DNA of 64,000 nucleotides from Leucobacter exalbidus. GTDB lineage: Bacteria; Actinomycetota; Actinomycetes; Actinomycetales; Microbacteriaceae. Under the pieces are notes generated by a model. It saw only the letters and a list, made by a program, of their open reading frames with translations. It had not been told where the DNA came from and ran no database searches. This document shows positions 34,637 to 44,188 of the stretch, piece after piece. The first letter of the stretch is position 1; every line of letters starts with the position of its first letter. Location of the stretch: positions 2,232,001 through 2,296,000 of the forward strand of contig NZ_JAFIDA010000001.1 of the NCBI RefSeq assembly GCF_017834145.1, in the 5' to 3' direction. A program made the translations under genes and the position numbers.

Positions 34637-36094
34637 TTAGGCGGCGAGCCAACCCAGCGCGTTCGCGGTGATCGCCCCGAGCATCAGCGCCGCGACGGCC
34701 GCGCCGCATGAGATGAGCACCGTTCTGAGGATCGCGACGGTGTCGATCTTTTCGCCGCCGGGCGTTGCGTCACGCTGTGCCACGCGCTGCGCGAGCTCCA
34801 CACGCGACGGTGAGGCCATCGACGAGAACCCGGTGGTGGAGTTCTGCAGGCCGAGCGTGGCCGCCGAGTTGATGCCGAGCGAGTTCGAAGCGCCCGTGAG
34901 GCCGCCGGCGAGCATCGCGGCCGCGCCACTGTTCGAGTTGGTGATGTAGCCGCCCAAGAAGCCGATGACGGGAATCAGGGGCACGAACCAGCGCCCGAGG
35001 CCCGCGGCCTGGTCGGCAAGTTCGGCCGTCATGCCGTTCACCGACAACAGGGTGCCAAACATGATGTAGAGCACGTTCACACTGCAGATCGGAATCCATA
35101 GGCGTGCCCCGCGCCCCACCGACAGCTGCGCATCAGAGCGGGCGATGCCCACGAGCCTTGGGGTGAATGCGGCCGTCACCATCAGCCACAGCCCCGGGCT
35201 CGTGAGGAGAGCGGTCCATGCGCCAAACCCGATGACCAGGTTGAACGCCGACACCGCGAGCATCGACACCGTGAGCACGCCGTAGGGCAAGAAGGCGCGC
35301 ACGGTGACGCGGTCCATGCTGGGTGGGCGGTGTCCGTGCAGAGCGGCGGCGACCAAGAACACGATGATGCCCACGAGCGAGGCGAGCACGCCAGCGATCG
35401 CGGGGGTGAGCCACACGTTCACGGTGAGCAGGGTCGCCCACATCAGCACCGACGCCGTCACCCATTCGCCGGCCCAGCGCAGCGCACGCTTCGCCCCGAG
35501 ACCAATGATCGCGACCGAGGCACCGAGCACGAGCTGCGGCAAAATGTTGAACTTCGCCGCCCAAATGCCCAGCTGCGAGAAGTCGACCCCGCTGAGCTCA
35601 GACGCAATCAAAATGCCGGGGCCAAGCGAACCCCAGGCACCCATCGTGAGCCCCACCAGGCCCACCGTGGCGGCCTTGGTGAGCCCCAACCCGAGCCGGG
35701 TGAGCAGCGGTACCGCGATGATGACGCCCACACCGAAGCCCACGAGTGACTCGGCCAGCGGGGCCACACAGATACCCACCATCAACATGGAGCGCTCAAA
35801 CCCGCCCGCGGCCCGGCCCAGCCAGTCGCTGATGCGGTCTTGCGCGCCAGACGCCGCCAGGTGCTCTGACAAGACGATGCCGCCCAACAAAATGAACATC
35901 ACTGATACCGTCACCGTCGACAGCGAGACAGCCCGATCGGCGAGCTGTGCGCCCTCGATCGGAAACCAAAATCCGAGCACCAACGCCACCGCAATGGAAA
36001 CGACCACGGCGTACAGTGCGGGGACTCGCAGCAGAATCAGTCCAATAACGCACAGTACGGGCAGCGCTGCAAGCAGCGTGTGTAAGGTCTCCAA
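34637..36094 (-). CDS. LctP-type permease (lactate permease family)
   Basis: A 485-residue membrane protein with about twelve to fourteen hydrophobic segments. The ESLVGFGVGVIIAVPLL, GAWGSLGPG and GGYITNSNSGAAAMLAGG blocks are typical of the L-lactate permease family (TC 2.A.14), which imports lactate or glycolate with protons. The start is TTG 36094 with AGAAGAG upstream. It lies 58 bp behind menC on the same strand and has no lactate dehydrogenase beside it, so the substrate within the family is open. Confidence 0.85.
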   Translation of the reverse strand: METLHTLLAALPVLCVIGLILLRVPALYAVVVSIAVALVLGFWFPIEGAQLADRAVSLSTVTVSVMFILLGGIVLSEHLAASGAQDRISDWLGRAAGGFERSMLMVGICVAPLAESLVGFGVGVIIAVPLLTRLGLGLTKAATVGLVGLTMGAWGSLGPGILIASELSGVDFSQLGIWAAKFNILPQLVLGASVAIIGLGAKRALRWAGEWVTASVLMWATLLTVNVWLTPAIAGVLASLVGIIVFLVAAALHGHRPPSMDRVTVRAFLPYGVLTVSMLAVSAFNLVIGFGAWTALLTSPGLWLMVTAAFTPRLVGIARSDAQLSVGRGARLWIPICSVNVLYIMFGTLLSVNGMTAELADQAAGLGRWFVPLIPVIGFLGGYITNSNSGAAAMLAGGLTGASNSLGINSAATLGLQNSTTGFSSMASPSRVELAQRVAQRDATPGGEKIDTVAILRTVLISCGAAVAALMLGAITANALGWLAA

Positions 36095-36459
36095 CGATCA
36101 CTCTTCTCTGGGTGGCTCAGTGAGGGATCAGCACGCGCGATTCCCAACTCACCAGTCTAGGGCCGTGGGCGAAACCATCTGACACGTGTCGACGAGTGTG
36201 TGGCACGATCGAAGAGTCCCCATGCCCCAGGCGAAAGGCAGCACCCGTTGACGCAGACCACCCCGGCGAACGCATCAGCATGGATGACCTCGTGCAGTGT
36301 AAGCAATGATGCTCCTTCTTAAAACAAATGAAGTCAAGGGGATGTGGGAAACCGTTTTGTTACGAGTCCAGAACCTCCATCTGGATCAGTCTAAGGTCGA
36401 GTTTGGCGCTCGATGCAGGAACCGTCATATCAGCTTCGGCAGTCCGTGGGAGGCGAATC
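36095..36459. other. Left boundary of the low-G+C block; possible gene remnant
   Basis: The first 200 bases are G+C-rich like the flanking genome. From about 36300 the sequence turns visibly richer in A and T and stays so to about 45610. Just before the change, GTG 36208 or TTG 36248 opens short frames (ending within about 110 bases) that could be the 5' stump of a gene cut by the insertion. No tRNA or clear direct repeat marks the joint. Confidence 0.45.
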
Positions 36460-37398
36460 CTAGAACGATGGATCGTTCAAAGGTGAGATTGTAGTGAGCC
36501 GTTGCATTAGGCGGTGAGCAATTCTCATGAATTCAGCCGTTGCCGGAGAAATTGCGCCGCCCTTTTTTGTGATGAACGCATATCGCTCGTAGTGCGGAGG
36601 ATCGAGCGGCGCCCAATAGAGGTTTCGCTCTTTTACGAGTGAACGTACTACGTGGTAGGACGCGAACGTATCGCCGAGTCCTTCTGCGGCAAGATTTGCC
36701 GCATGGGTGCTGAACTCAACCTCGATAACTGGCTCCAAACGAATACCAGCACGCTGCGCGCGCTCGAGGAGAGAAATTCGAAGTGGATCTCGTAAGGACC
36801 AGCTTGATTCAGCAAGGATGAGCGGACGGTCCGCCATGTCAGCAATACTGACTCCAGTAGGGTTCGGTAGCGGGTCTTTCGATATGTAAATGACTTGGTC
36901 AGAAAAAATAGCGGGGCTGACCTCAAGCTCACGATCATCGACGGGGAGCTGTACGAGCCCAGCCTCAAGCTGGCCTGAGCGCACGCCATCAGCGACCTCG
37001 GAGGAGTTCAGCCCAGTAATTCGAACTTTCACGTTTGGGTGTAAGCCTCTGAATTCGCGGATCAGATCAGTAAGTAAATAAAGATGCGCGCTGCTGAAGG
37101 TTCCGAATGAGACCATGCCGACTTCGACCGAACGGAGCCGACGACTCCACTCGGCAAAATCCTTAATACTGCGTAGCGCTTCCCCAGCTAACGGCAGCAA
37201 CTGTTTGCCCGCATCCGTGAGCTGCAGGCCTCGTGAAGTTCGGGTGAATAACGAGACTTCCAAACTTTGCTCGAGATTACCGATTTGTTCTGAAATGCTC
37301 GGCTGCGCAATGTGGTTCTCTGCAGCAGCGCCAGAAAAGGTACCGATCTGGGCGGCAGAGATGAAATATTCGAGCTGACGGACTGAAGGAAGTTGCAT
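36460..37398 (-). CDS. LysR-family transcriptional regulator of the low-G+C block
   Basis: 312 residues: a LysR HTH (about 1-60, PSVRQLEYFISAAQIGTFSGAA, with AQPSISEQIGNLE) followed by a periplasmic-binding-like effector domain (about 88-295). ATG 37398 is preferred because AAAGG lies 8 nt upstream. The in-frame GTG 37407 overlaps that site. It diverges from the SDR/ABC operon. A T-N11-A dyad at 37524 lies between, and a near copy stands before the monooxygenase gene, so it probably activates the whole block in response to the imported compound. The effector is unknown. Confidence 0.9.
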   Translation of the reverse strand: MQLPSVRQLEYFISAAQIGTFSGAAAENHIAQPSISEQIGNLEQSLEVSLFTRTSRGLQLTDAGKQLLPLAGEALRSIKDFAEWSRRLRSVEVGMVSFGTFSSAHLYLLTDLIREFRGLHPNVKVRITGLNSSEVADGVRSGQLEAGLVQLPVDDRELEVSPAIFSDQVIYISKDPLPNPTGVSIADMADRPLILAESSWSLRDPLRISLLERAQRAGIRLEPVIEVEFSTHAANLAAEGLGDTFASYHVVRSLVKERNLYWAPLDPPHYERYAFITKKGGAISPATAEFMRIAHRLMQRLTTISPLNDPSF

Positions 37399-37523
37399 GC
37401 TACTCACCTTTGAGTGGTTCTACGGATTGGCGTCGGCCATGTTTCGTGGAGATTAAAGATTGTCGGTTTGAGCGGCAATGACCTGGAGATAAACCGCGGG
37501 AAACTGCCAAAGCTATCGCATCA

Positions 37524-37538
37524 TAGGTTAAACCTATT
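37524..37538. promoter_or_regulatory. LysR-type operator 1 (T-N11-A)
   Basis: A perfect dyad ATAGGTT-A-AACCTAT between the divergent LysR and SDR genes. It contains the LysR consensus form T-N11-A (37525 to 37537). A copy with 13 of 15 bases identical lies at 44174. Confidence 0.75.
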
Positions 37539-37620
37539 GCTGATAGTCGCTAATTAGCATTGTCCTGGGTATTGATGCCTGTTGCAATAGTGCCCAACGC
37601 AATAAAGGAGTTCAGCGTAT

Positions 37621-38340
37621 ATGAATGCAGAGATTCAGACCGTAGTCGTCACTGGCGCAGCATCAGGGATGGGGCGCGCAACCGTCGACCTTTTCCTCGC
37701 AGAGGGGTGGAATGTGCTGGGGCTTGATGTAGTCCCAGTCGATCTTGACTCGGAAGGCTCCGGCCGGTTCTCGAGTCATATAGCCGATGTCCGGTCTCGC
37801 ACGTCAGTCGAAGAGGCTCTCGCGGATCTATTGCCGGCTGACGGGCACATTGACGCTATCGCAAACATTGCGGGTATATACCCACCCACCAGTCTTGACT
37901 CATATACCGAAGAGGCCTATCGGAGGATTTTTGACATCAACGTTTTCGGTGTGGTCAATGTGGTTGCTGCGGCAAAGCCGTATATGAGTGACGGGTCGGC
38001 GGTAGTGAATTTCTCCTCCGTGGATGCCTTTGAGGTCTCGCCGGGACAACTTTTCTACGGCGCATCAAAGGCAGCAGTTGTCATGCTGACAAAAGCTCTC
38101 GCGCTTGAATTGGCGCCGCTTGGAATTAGAGTCAACGGCATTGCTCCTGGGTGGGTTGCCACTCCGGGCAACGCGGCGACTGGGCGGATGGAAGCTGCCG
38201 CAGCAAAGATTCCTCTTGGGCGAGTAGCGCTTCCCTCAGAAATTGCGGATTGGGTCCTGTTGCTTTCAACACCTCGCTACACGGCATTCATGACCGGAGA
38301 CACCGTGACCTTGTCAGGAGGAGCAGTGATCAGGCAATAG
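37621..38340 (+). CDS. Short-chain dehydrogenase/reductase A
   Basis: A 239-residue classical SDR with TGAASGMG near residue 12, NIAG in place of NNAG, the catalytic serine in NFSSVDA, and YGASK. It probably oxidises a secondary alcohol or reduces the ketone with NAD(P). AAAGGAG lies upstream. It is the first gene of the operon under the LysR-type dyad. The next gene is a second SDR, so two alcohol or keto groups, or two stereoisomers, may be handled. The exact substrate is unknown. Confidence 0.88.
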   Translation: MNAEIQTVVVTGAASGMGRATVDLFLAEGWNVLGLDVVPVDLDSEGSGRFSSHIADVRSRTSVEEALADLLPADGHIDAIANIAGIYPPTSLDSYTEEAYRRIFDINVFGVVNVVAAAKPYMSDGSAVVNFSSVDAFEVSPGQLFYGASKAAVVMLTKALALELAPLGIRVNGIAPGWVATPGNAATGRMEAAAAKIPLGRVALPSEIADWVLLLSTPRYTAFMTGDTVTLSGGAVIRQ

Positions 38341-38381
38341 GGGTACTTGAGACATCACTCGATAACTTAAGGAAGGCAATA

Positions 38382-39119
38382 ATGGCCAAGATATTTTCCT
38401 CCGAAACCACGGTCGTTGTGACGGGGGCTGCACGCGGTCAAGGCGCGGCTCATGCGTCGTTGTTAGGCCGTCCTGGAGTGCGAATTATCCTGACAGACGT
38501 TCTCGACGACGAAGGTGAGCGAACTGCGGCGGTACTTCGAAGCTCTGGAGCAGACGCGCATTATCGTCGACTTGACGTGACGAATCCGGATGATTGGAAT
38601 CTGCTTGCGGAGGAGTTACGCGGGTCTGACCTGCCGTTGACGGGGCTCGTCAATAACGCAGGAATACTGCGCTATTCCTCAATAGTCGAGACAAATTTGG
38701 ATTCCTGGAAACTTCATGAGCAAGTCAACGTGCATGGAACCTTTCTAGGTATCCAATCATTGGCGCCGTTGATGGTTGCCAACGGTGGAGGATCGATTGT
38801 GAACGTCTCATCGACTGCCGCGTTGAACGGAGCAAAAGGATATGCAGCCTACTCAGCTTCGAAAGCAGCGGTGCTCGCCCTCACTAAAGTCGCGGCGTTG
38901 GAGTTCTCCCCCAAAGTCCGAATAAACGCGATCTGCCCGGGTGGAGTCGAGACCCCAATGAACGACTTTGAGCCGCAGGGCGGTTCAAGTAGCTCGGCAC
39001 CGTTAGGGCGGAGGGCCCTCGTGGAGGAAATATCCCCCCTTATCGAATACTTACTGAGCGCCCGAGCATCATTCGTTACTGGGGCTAGCTACACGATTGA
39101 CGGCGGACTCACCATCTAA
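38382..39119 (+). CDS. Short-chain dehydrogenase/reductase B
   Basis: A 245-residue classical SDR with TGAARGQG, NNAG, NVSSTAA, the catalytic YSASK, and a C-terminal GASYTIDGGLTI of the kind seen in steroid, cyclohexanol and sugar SDRs. ATG 38382 with AAGGAAGG upstream is clearly the start although the frame opens earlier inside SDR A. It lies 41 bp after SDR A and 58 bp before the binding-protein gene. Confidence 0.88.
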   Translation: MAKIFSSETTVVVTGAARGQGAAHASLLGRPGVRIILTDVLDDEGERTAAVLRSSGADAHYRRLDVTNPDDWNLLAEELRGSDLPLTGLVNNAGILRYSSIVETNLDSWKLHEQVNVHGTFLGIQSLAPLMVANGGGSIVNVSSTAALNGAKGYAAYSASKAAVLALTKVAALEFSPKVRINAICPGGVETPMNDFEPQGGSSSSAPLGRRALVEEISPLIEYLLSARASFVTGASYTIDGGLTI

Positions 39120-39177
39120 CCCAGGACTGGCGCAAAGACGCGCTTCAGGACCTTCCCTAGAGAGAAATGGAATCAAA

Positions 39178-40053
39178 ATGAAGAAGAGTAAGAAGCTCAC
39201 GAAATATGTTGTTGCTGCGGCTACATTTGGGCTTGCCTCGATGATGCTGGTCAGCTGCAGCAGCGCGGGCAACGACGCCAGTGCGCCAAAAGAAGACTGC
39301 ACCCCAGCTACCGAAGGGCTCACAACAGTTTCCGACGGCACGTTGACAGTAGGTGTTCCCGAAAACCTGCCCTATACCCAGACGACAGGTGATGACGCTG
39401 ATGGCTTTGAAATTGCTTTGGTGCGAAAGCTCGCTGAGGCCGAATGCTTGTCGCTCAAGTTTGTATCAATTACCTACGGCAATGGGGTGCCGATGATTAG
39501 CGAGCAGAAGTCTGTCGACATGATTACAGGAGGCTGGTACGTCACGGAAGACCGTGCCAAGAAAGTAGGGTTTACCACCCCCACTTACTTCGATTCGATG
39601 GCGATTGTCTCTGCATCTGGAGCAAACACTGTTGAAGACCTTGAGAGTATCGGCGCTGTCGGCAGCGCCGCAGGGTTCTCCTGGGAAGCTGACATGACCA
39701 AAGTCCTCGGAGACAACTTGAAAACCTATCCGAGCACTATCGAGATTAAGCAAGACCTGATTGCTGGCCGGCTTAAAGCGGCGCTCGATGGTTATGCGGT
39801 CGCAACAGTGGCATATGAGGACACTGATTTTAAAGTCGAGATTGCAGGACCTGATGATCGCGTAGCGATCACCACGGACCAACCCGTTATCGCCTTCCCC
39901 GTTTCGAAGGATAATCAGGAACTCAATGACGCATTGAGCGTACAAATTGATGCATTCCGGGGAGATGGAACTCTGGCCGAAATTCTTGCGGAGTGGAACC
40001 TGCCTGAAGACCTTGTGATCCCGGCAGAGCGGGCCGCGAAGTCTATCCGATAG
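39178..40053 (+). CDS. ABC transporter solute-binding lipoprotein (polar amino acid type)
   Basis: A 291-residue extracellular binding protein of family 3. The signal (1-26) ends in a lipobox at C27 (MLVSCSS). The mature part starts with GTLTVGVPENLPYT, and GFEIALVRKLAE and GGWYVTEDRAKKVGFTTP follow. It would capture an amino-acid-like compound and pass it to the two permeases encoded behind. ATG 39178 is chosen for the KKSKK signal start. Confidence 0.9.
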   Translation: MKKSKKLTKYVVAAATFGLASMMLVSCSSAGNDASAPKEDCTPATEGLTTVSDGTLTVGVPENLPYTQTTGDDADGFEIALVRKLAEAECLSLKFVSITYGNGVPMISEQKSVDMITGGWYVTEDRAKKVGFTTPTYFDSMAIVSASGANTVEDLESIGAVGSAAGFSWEADMTKVLGDNLKTYPSTIEIKQDLIAGRLKAALDGYAVATVAYEDTDFKVEIAGPDDRVAITTDQPVIAFPVSKDNQELNDALSVQIDAFRGDGTLAEILAEWNLPEDLVIPAERAAKSIR

Positions 40054-40062
40054 AAGTTGCGA

Positions 40063-40090
40063 TGAGGGCGGGGTAATAACCCCGTCCTCA
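40063..40090 (+). terminator. Hairpin between binding-protein and ATPase genes
   Basis: TGAGG and CGGGGT pair with ACCCCG and CCTCA around loop AATA, with one internal mismatch. It has no T-run. Such hairpins often lower expression of the membrane genes relative to the binding protein or protect the upstream mRNA. Confidence 0.6.
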
Positions 40091-40119
40091 CCCAGTCTCA
40101 AGAACGGAGAAAGATCAGC

Positions 40120-40905
40120 ATGACCACCCCCATCCTCACCAAGGCAATCGACATTCCGCGCGCGGGCGTCGAAGTGCGTAATCTCTCGAAAAGCTTCGGG
40201 AGCAACCACGTGTTGCAGAACATTTCTATGACGGTCAAACCTGGTAGCGTAACGGCACTCATCGGACCATCAGGCTCCGGTAAAAGTACCTTATTGCGCT
40301 GCATTAATTTCCTCGAGCAGCCTGATCGGGGGACGATCGCCGTGGGTGACACCATGATCGATTCCGAGAAGACGATACGAGATATTGAGCTTCTCGCGCT
40401 GCGCCGCGAAGTTGGAATGGTATTCCAATCATTCAATCTTTTCCCTCACATGTCTGTGCTTCGGAATATTGCGTTTCCGCAAGAAAAAATTCTTGGGCGA
40501 AGCCGTGAAGAAGCAGAAGAACGCGCACTTACGTTATTGGCCCGTGTTGGGTTGAAAGATAAAGCTAACCAGCATCCAAGCCGATGTTCAGGTGGGCAAC
40601 AGCAGCGTATTGCCATCGTGCGTGCTTTGGCCCTCAACCCCAATGCCATGCTGTTCGACGAGCCGACTTCAGCCCTTGACCCAGAAATCGGGTTGGAAGT
40701 ACTGGCCGTCATGAGAGATCTCGCGGAGTCTGGCATGACGATGATCGTTGTGACTCATGAAATGCAATTCGCTCGCGACGTTGGAGACCATCTCGTCGTA
40801 ATGGCAGACGGGGGCATTATTGAGGAAGGTAATCCCGCTCAAATAATGTCTGCCCCTCAGGAAGAACGCACTCGGCGTTTCCTGAATGCGGTGCTGGAGC
40901 GTTGA
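40120..40905 (+). CDS. Polar amino acid-type ABC transporter ATPase
   Basis: 261 residues with Walker A GPSGSGKS, the Q-loop in [14 protein letters not shown], signature CSGGQQQR, Walker [13 protein letters not shown] and the switch histidine in VVTHE. The closeness to GlnQ-type ATPases fits the binding protein and permeases around it. GGAGA precedes ATG 40120. Confidence 0.95.
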   Translation: MTTPILTKAIDIPRAGVEVRNLSKSFGSNHVLQNISMTVKPGSVTALIGPSGSGKSTLLRCINFLEQPDRGTIAVGDTMIDSEKTIRDIELLALRREVGMVFQSFNLFPHMSVLRNIAFPQEKILGRSREEAEERALTLLARVGLKDKANQHPSRCSGGQQQRIAIVRALALNPNAMLFDEPTSALDPEIGLEVLAVMRDLAESGMTMIVVTHEMQFARDVGDHLVVMADGGIIEEGNPAQIMSAPQEERTRRFLNAVLER

Positions 40906-40906
40906 A

Positions 40907-41551
40907 ATGAAAGAAGCCTTCCTTACCGTCCTAATAGGGCTGCCGATGACTTTGCTGGTCACAGCTTTGTCCTTTGGGATCGGCCTGATCGGAGGATTCC
41001 CGATCATGCTGGGGCTTCGGTCTCGGCATAAGGGTATTCGTCTGAGCGTCCGAGTGATCGTCGACCTAATTCGCGGAGTTCCACCAATTGTGTGGCTCTT
41101 CTTGATCTACTTCGGTGTGCAGTTCGGGGCGATTCGGCTGAACTCACTCACCGCAGCGGTTCTAGGGTTAGGTATCATTTCGAGCGCGTACCTCGCTGAA
41201 ATATATCGAGGTGGTTTTCAAACGCTCCCAAAGGGTCAAACAGAAGCTGCATATGCGCTCGGGTTTAACCGATTTCACACATTTGTGTTTATCCTCACCC
41301 CTCAAGCATTCCGAACGGTGCTGCCCTCAATCACTACGTTCTTGTTATCGCTTATCAAAGACTCGTCAATCGCTTCGACCATTGGTGTAGCTGACATGGT
41401 CTACATGGCGAACCAATTTGCCAGGCAAAACCCCGATGTGGCGGGAATCGTGCCATTCGTCCTTGCCGCATTCGTGTATCTCGCAGTTAGCATCCCCATT
41501 GCGCTACTCGCGAGAAAACTTGATTCGCGTATGAGGGGAGCACGATCATGA
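40907..41551 (+). CDS. Polar amino acid-type ABC permease 1
   Basis: 214 residues with five membrane segments and the EAA loop EAAYALGFNRFHTFVFILTPQA of His/Glu/Gln-family permeases. ATG 40907 begins one base after the ATPase stop. An in-frame GTG at 40886 would overlap the ATPase. It overlaps permease 2 by 4 bp. Confidence 0.92.
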   Translation: MKEAFLTVLIGLPMTLLVTALSFGIGLIGGFPIMLGLRSRHKGIRLSVRVIVDLIRGVPPIVWLFLIYFGVQFGAIRLNSLTAAVLGLGIISSAYLAEIYRGGFQTLPKGQTEAAYALGFNRFHTFVFILTPQAFRTVLPSITTFLLSLIKDSSIASTIGVADMVYMANQFARQNPDVAGIVPFVLAAFVYLAVSIPIALLARKLDSRMRGARS

Positions 41552-42189
41552 ACTTTGTTGAATACCTACCCAGGCTCGGCGCCGGTCTTTTCGTCAGCTT
41601 GCAACTCACCGTTATCTCTGTGGTCTGCGGTTACATCATTGGCCTGTTGTTCGCGCTTGGATCCAGCTCAACCCGTCGTTGGATTCGCTGGCCGGCTATT
41701 ACTGTCGTGGAAATCGGACGAGGAATTCCTGCTTTAGTCGTGCTGTACATGGTCTATTTTGGGTTGCCCGCCTTTGGCCTATTACTTGAGAACTTTGCGG
41801 CCGCAGCGGCAGCATTGACATTTACAGTCGCTGCCTATTCGTCTGAAATGATCCGAGGCGGAATTATGTCCGTGGATCGGGGACAGTATGAAGCTGCCCA
41901 AGCGCTTGGTCTCGGCGCGACAACTCGTTTTCTGAGAATTATTCTGCCGCAAGGACTTAGATCATCCATCCCCGCGTTGATGGGTCTTGCCATCATGTCG
42001 TTTCAAGGAACTTCGTTGGCATATTCGATTTCGGTAAATGAGCTCATGAGCCAGGCATATCAAGTCAGCACAATTACATTTGAGTATTTGGCGGTATACG
42101 GGATCACTGGGCTGATCTATGCAGCGATTGCAGTCCCAGCTACATGGCTGTCAGTGCTTGTCGAACGCAAGCTCTCTCAGGGAACTTGA
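41548..42189 (+). CDS. Polar amino acid-type ABC permease 2
   Basis: 213 residues, five membrane segments, EAA loop EAAQALGLGATTRFLRIILPQ. It should form a heterodimer with permease 1. It ends 42 bp before the racemase-like gene. Confidence 0.92.
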   Translation: MNFVEYLPRLGAGLFVSLQLTVISVVCGYIIGLLFALGSSSTRRWIRWPAITVVEIGRGIPALVVLYMVYFGLPAFGLLLENFAAAAAALTFTVAAYSSEMIRGGIMSVDRGQYEAAQALGLGATTRFLRIILPQGLRSSIPALMGLAIMSFQGTSLAYSISVNELMSQAYQVSTITFEYLAVYGITGLIYAAIAVPATWLSVLVERKLSQGT

Positions 42190-42231
42190 TCTGAATGGGC
42201 TGGGTGGACCACGACATAATTATGAACGGAT

Positions 42232-43074
42232 ATGGAGACTTCTTTCGTGGTAGATAAAGATGCACTGAAGACTCTTGCCTGGGTTGAAGCTACGCACGGT
42301 GATCCGAGACTCGACAAACTTTGGAGTTTTCTTCGCAACGAGATAGAAGGACTTGCGCAAGGTCGCGTAAATGTTGATTTTGTTCATGTCCCATTCGCGA
42401 GCGGAGGTATTCGCAGCGAAGCAAATAGGCTCCTCAACGATACTGCGGTGTTGTTCGCCGCAGTTGCGCAAGCTGATCATGCTGATGCTGTGGTGATCGG
42501 GTGTTGGGGCGCACCCACCGAAGCGGTGCGCTCCGCGATGAACTCGGCTGAGAATCCGACGGCCGTAACTAGCTTGCCGGACGCGAGTGTCAGGCTCATA
42601 GGGAGCCTGGCCAAGCGGGCTGTCTTAGTTACTGTGGCGCCAACTCTGGTGCCGATATTTGAAGAGGACTTGCGTCGGATGGGGGCGCTGGGATTCCACG
42701 AGGGCCGTCCGGTGCGAGCGTATAGTCCGGAATCGACGCATCAGGATGTATTGGCCGCTCTGGAAGACCCAGAAATACTGATTTCCAGGTTCGACGCCGA
42801 AGCGCAGCGCGCCGTTGACGATGGCGCTGATGCGATCGTTGTTGGGTGCGGTTACCTCGCTCCAATTTTTACTCAAGCAGGATATACCAGCGTGCGAGGT
42901 CATCCTCTTGTTCCGGTGCTTGACTGTGGGCTGATTGCATTTGAACATGCGGTCATGCTTCTAAAGCTTCAAGCTGCTGGGATTGCCCCCACGCAAGGAG
43001 GGTACGCTTCTCCGCAGCATGGTCAGCAGGAGGCCTTGATGAGATTAGTCAAAGCCATGGGCCGCGGCATGTAG
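42232..43074 (+). CDS. Asp/Glu/hydantoin racemase-superfamily protein
   Basis: 280 residues with the two-cysteine pattern of this fold, VIGCWGAP (about residue 88) and VVGCGYLAP (about residue 205). In the family these two cysteines act as acid and base in racemisation; maleate isomerase and arylmalonate decarboxylase share the fold. It may invert a stereocentre so that one enantiomer enters the dehydrogenase steps. ATG 42232 has a weak site. GTG 42247, with GGAGA 8 nt upstream, is a good alternative start. Confidence 0.82.
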   Translation: METSFVVDKDALKTLAWVEATHGDPRLDKLWSFLRNEIEGLAQGRVNVDFVHVPFASGGIRSEANRLLNDTAVLFAAVAQADHADAVVIGCWGAPTEAVRSAMNSAENPTAVTSLPDASVRLIGSLAKRAVLVTVAPTLVPIFEEDLRRMGALGFHEGRPVRAYSPESTHQDVLAALEDPEILISRFDAEAQRAVDDGADAIVVGCGYLAPIFTQAGYTSVRGHPLVPVLDCGLIAFEHAVMLLKLQAAGIAPTQGGYASPQHGQQEALMRLVKAMGRGM

Positions 43075-43157
43075 CGGCGGGCGAGGCGGATCTCGCAAGG
43101 GTGCACGGATGTGGCAGCATCGAGATATCCCGTTGCATATTGTGAGAGGACGCTTCA

Positions 43158-44171
43158 ATGAGCTCAACTGCGCATCCCAAACGTATCGATATTGCTCCAC
43201 TGGAAACGCAGGTGGCTCAGCTGTTAGGTGAGGCAGGTGCTTCTCCGCATGTCGCACGGATCATTGCCGCCAATTGTGTCGGTTGCGAGCGTGACGGGGC
43301 GCTGAGCCATGGCGTATTTCGCGTGCCTGGTTATCTCAGCTCCCTACGCCTCGAAGGTCACGTTGACGGGGCAGCAACTCCTGTGATTGAACCAGTGTCA
43401 GCGTCATACATTCGGGTAGATGCCGCCAACGGCTTCGCACAGCCAGCGCTTGCTGAGGCCGAACCTGCGATTGAGGCGGCGCTTGCTGAGACTGGTCTTG
43501 CGTTGGTGGCGATGCGTGACTCGCACCACTTTAGCGCCCTATGGCCCGACATCGAGCAGTACGCCCGCCGTGGGTATTTTGCACTCACAATGGTGGCTGC
43601 GGGTATCCCCTATGTTGCGCCACGCGGATTGACACAGCCAGTGTTCAGCACCAACCCATTCGCCTTTGCGTCGCCATCAGCTGGTTCCGATCCTGTTGTA
43701 GTGGACTTCGCGACCTCGGTTATGTCACACGGAGACGTACAGCTCGCTCGAGATGCAGGTCGCCAGGTTCCCATCGGTGTCGGAACGGATGGTGCCGGCA
43801 ACGATACGACAGACCCTCACGAGATTTTGACCGAGGGTAACCTGTTGCCGTTTGGGGAACACAAGGGGGCAGCACTGTCAATGATGATTGAGCTGCTCGC
43901 AGCAGGCCTCACCGGCGGCAAGTTCTCGTATGAGCACGCTGGGGAGAAGCCCGCAGGGGCGGCTACCTCGAGGACCGGCCAGCTGCTCATTGTTGTCGAC
44001 CCTGCTGCCGGTAACAACGACGCGTTCGCGCACCGTGCTTCTGCGTTATTCGATGTGCTCCGAAACAGCGGCATGGACAGGCTCCCAGGAGACAAACGTT
44101 ACGCGACCCGAGCGCGGTCATTGCGCGATGGAGTCTTGATAACTCCAACGATCGAGGCCTTGTTTGCGTAG
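43158..44171 (+). CDS. Ldh2-family malate/L-lactate/sulfolactate-type dehydrogenase
   Basis: A 337-residue NAD(P)-dependent oxidoreductase of the type II malate/L-lactate dehydrogenase family, distinct from Rossmann-fold LDH. It shows the catalytic histidine block MRDSHHFSALWPDIE, TNPFAFASP and GEHKGAALSMMIELLAAGLTGG. Known members act on malate, sulfolactate, ureidoglycolate or cyclic imino acids such as piperideine-2-carboxylate. With an amino-acid-type transporter and a racemase nearby, a 2-hydroxy or cyclic amino acid is plausible. GAGAGGA lies before ATG 43158. Confidence 0.88.
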   Translation: MSSTAHPKRIDIAPLETQVAQLLGEAGASPHVARIIAANCVGCERDGALSHGVFRVPGYLSSLRLEGHVDGAATPVIEPVSASYIRVDAANGFAQPALAEAEPAIEAALAETGLALVAMRDSHHFSALWPDIEQYARRGYFALTMVAAGIPYVAPRGLTQPVFSTNPFAFASPSAGSDPVVVDFATSVMSHGDVQLARDAGRQVPIGVGTDGAGNDTTDPHEILTEGNLLPFGEHKGAALSMMIELLAAGLTGGKFSYEHAGEKPAGAATSRTGQLLIVVDPAAGNNDAFAHRASALFDVLRNSGMDRLPGDKRYATRARSLRDGVLITPTIEALFA

Positions 44172-44173
44172 TC

Positions 44174-44188
44174 ATAGGTAAAACCTGT
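44174..44188. promoter_or_regulatory. LysR-type operator 2
   Basis: ATAGGTAAAACCTGT, identical at 13 of 15 positions to the dyad at 37524 and also of the form AGGT...ACCT. It stands 115 bp before the monooxygenase gene and starts 2 bases after the preceding stop. Confidence 0.65.

Noticed and set aside
36463-36478. Palindrome GAACGAT-GG-ATCGTTC as an attachment site or terminator
   Set aside because: It lies within the last codons of the LysR gene, has no T-run, and no second copy was found at the right edge of the block.
36306-36494. 62-residue frame at the left edge of the low-G+C block
   Set aside because: It overlaps the LysR 3' end on the other strand, lacks a ribosome site and resembles nothing known.
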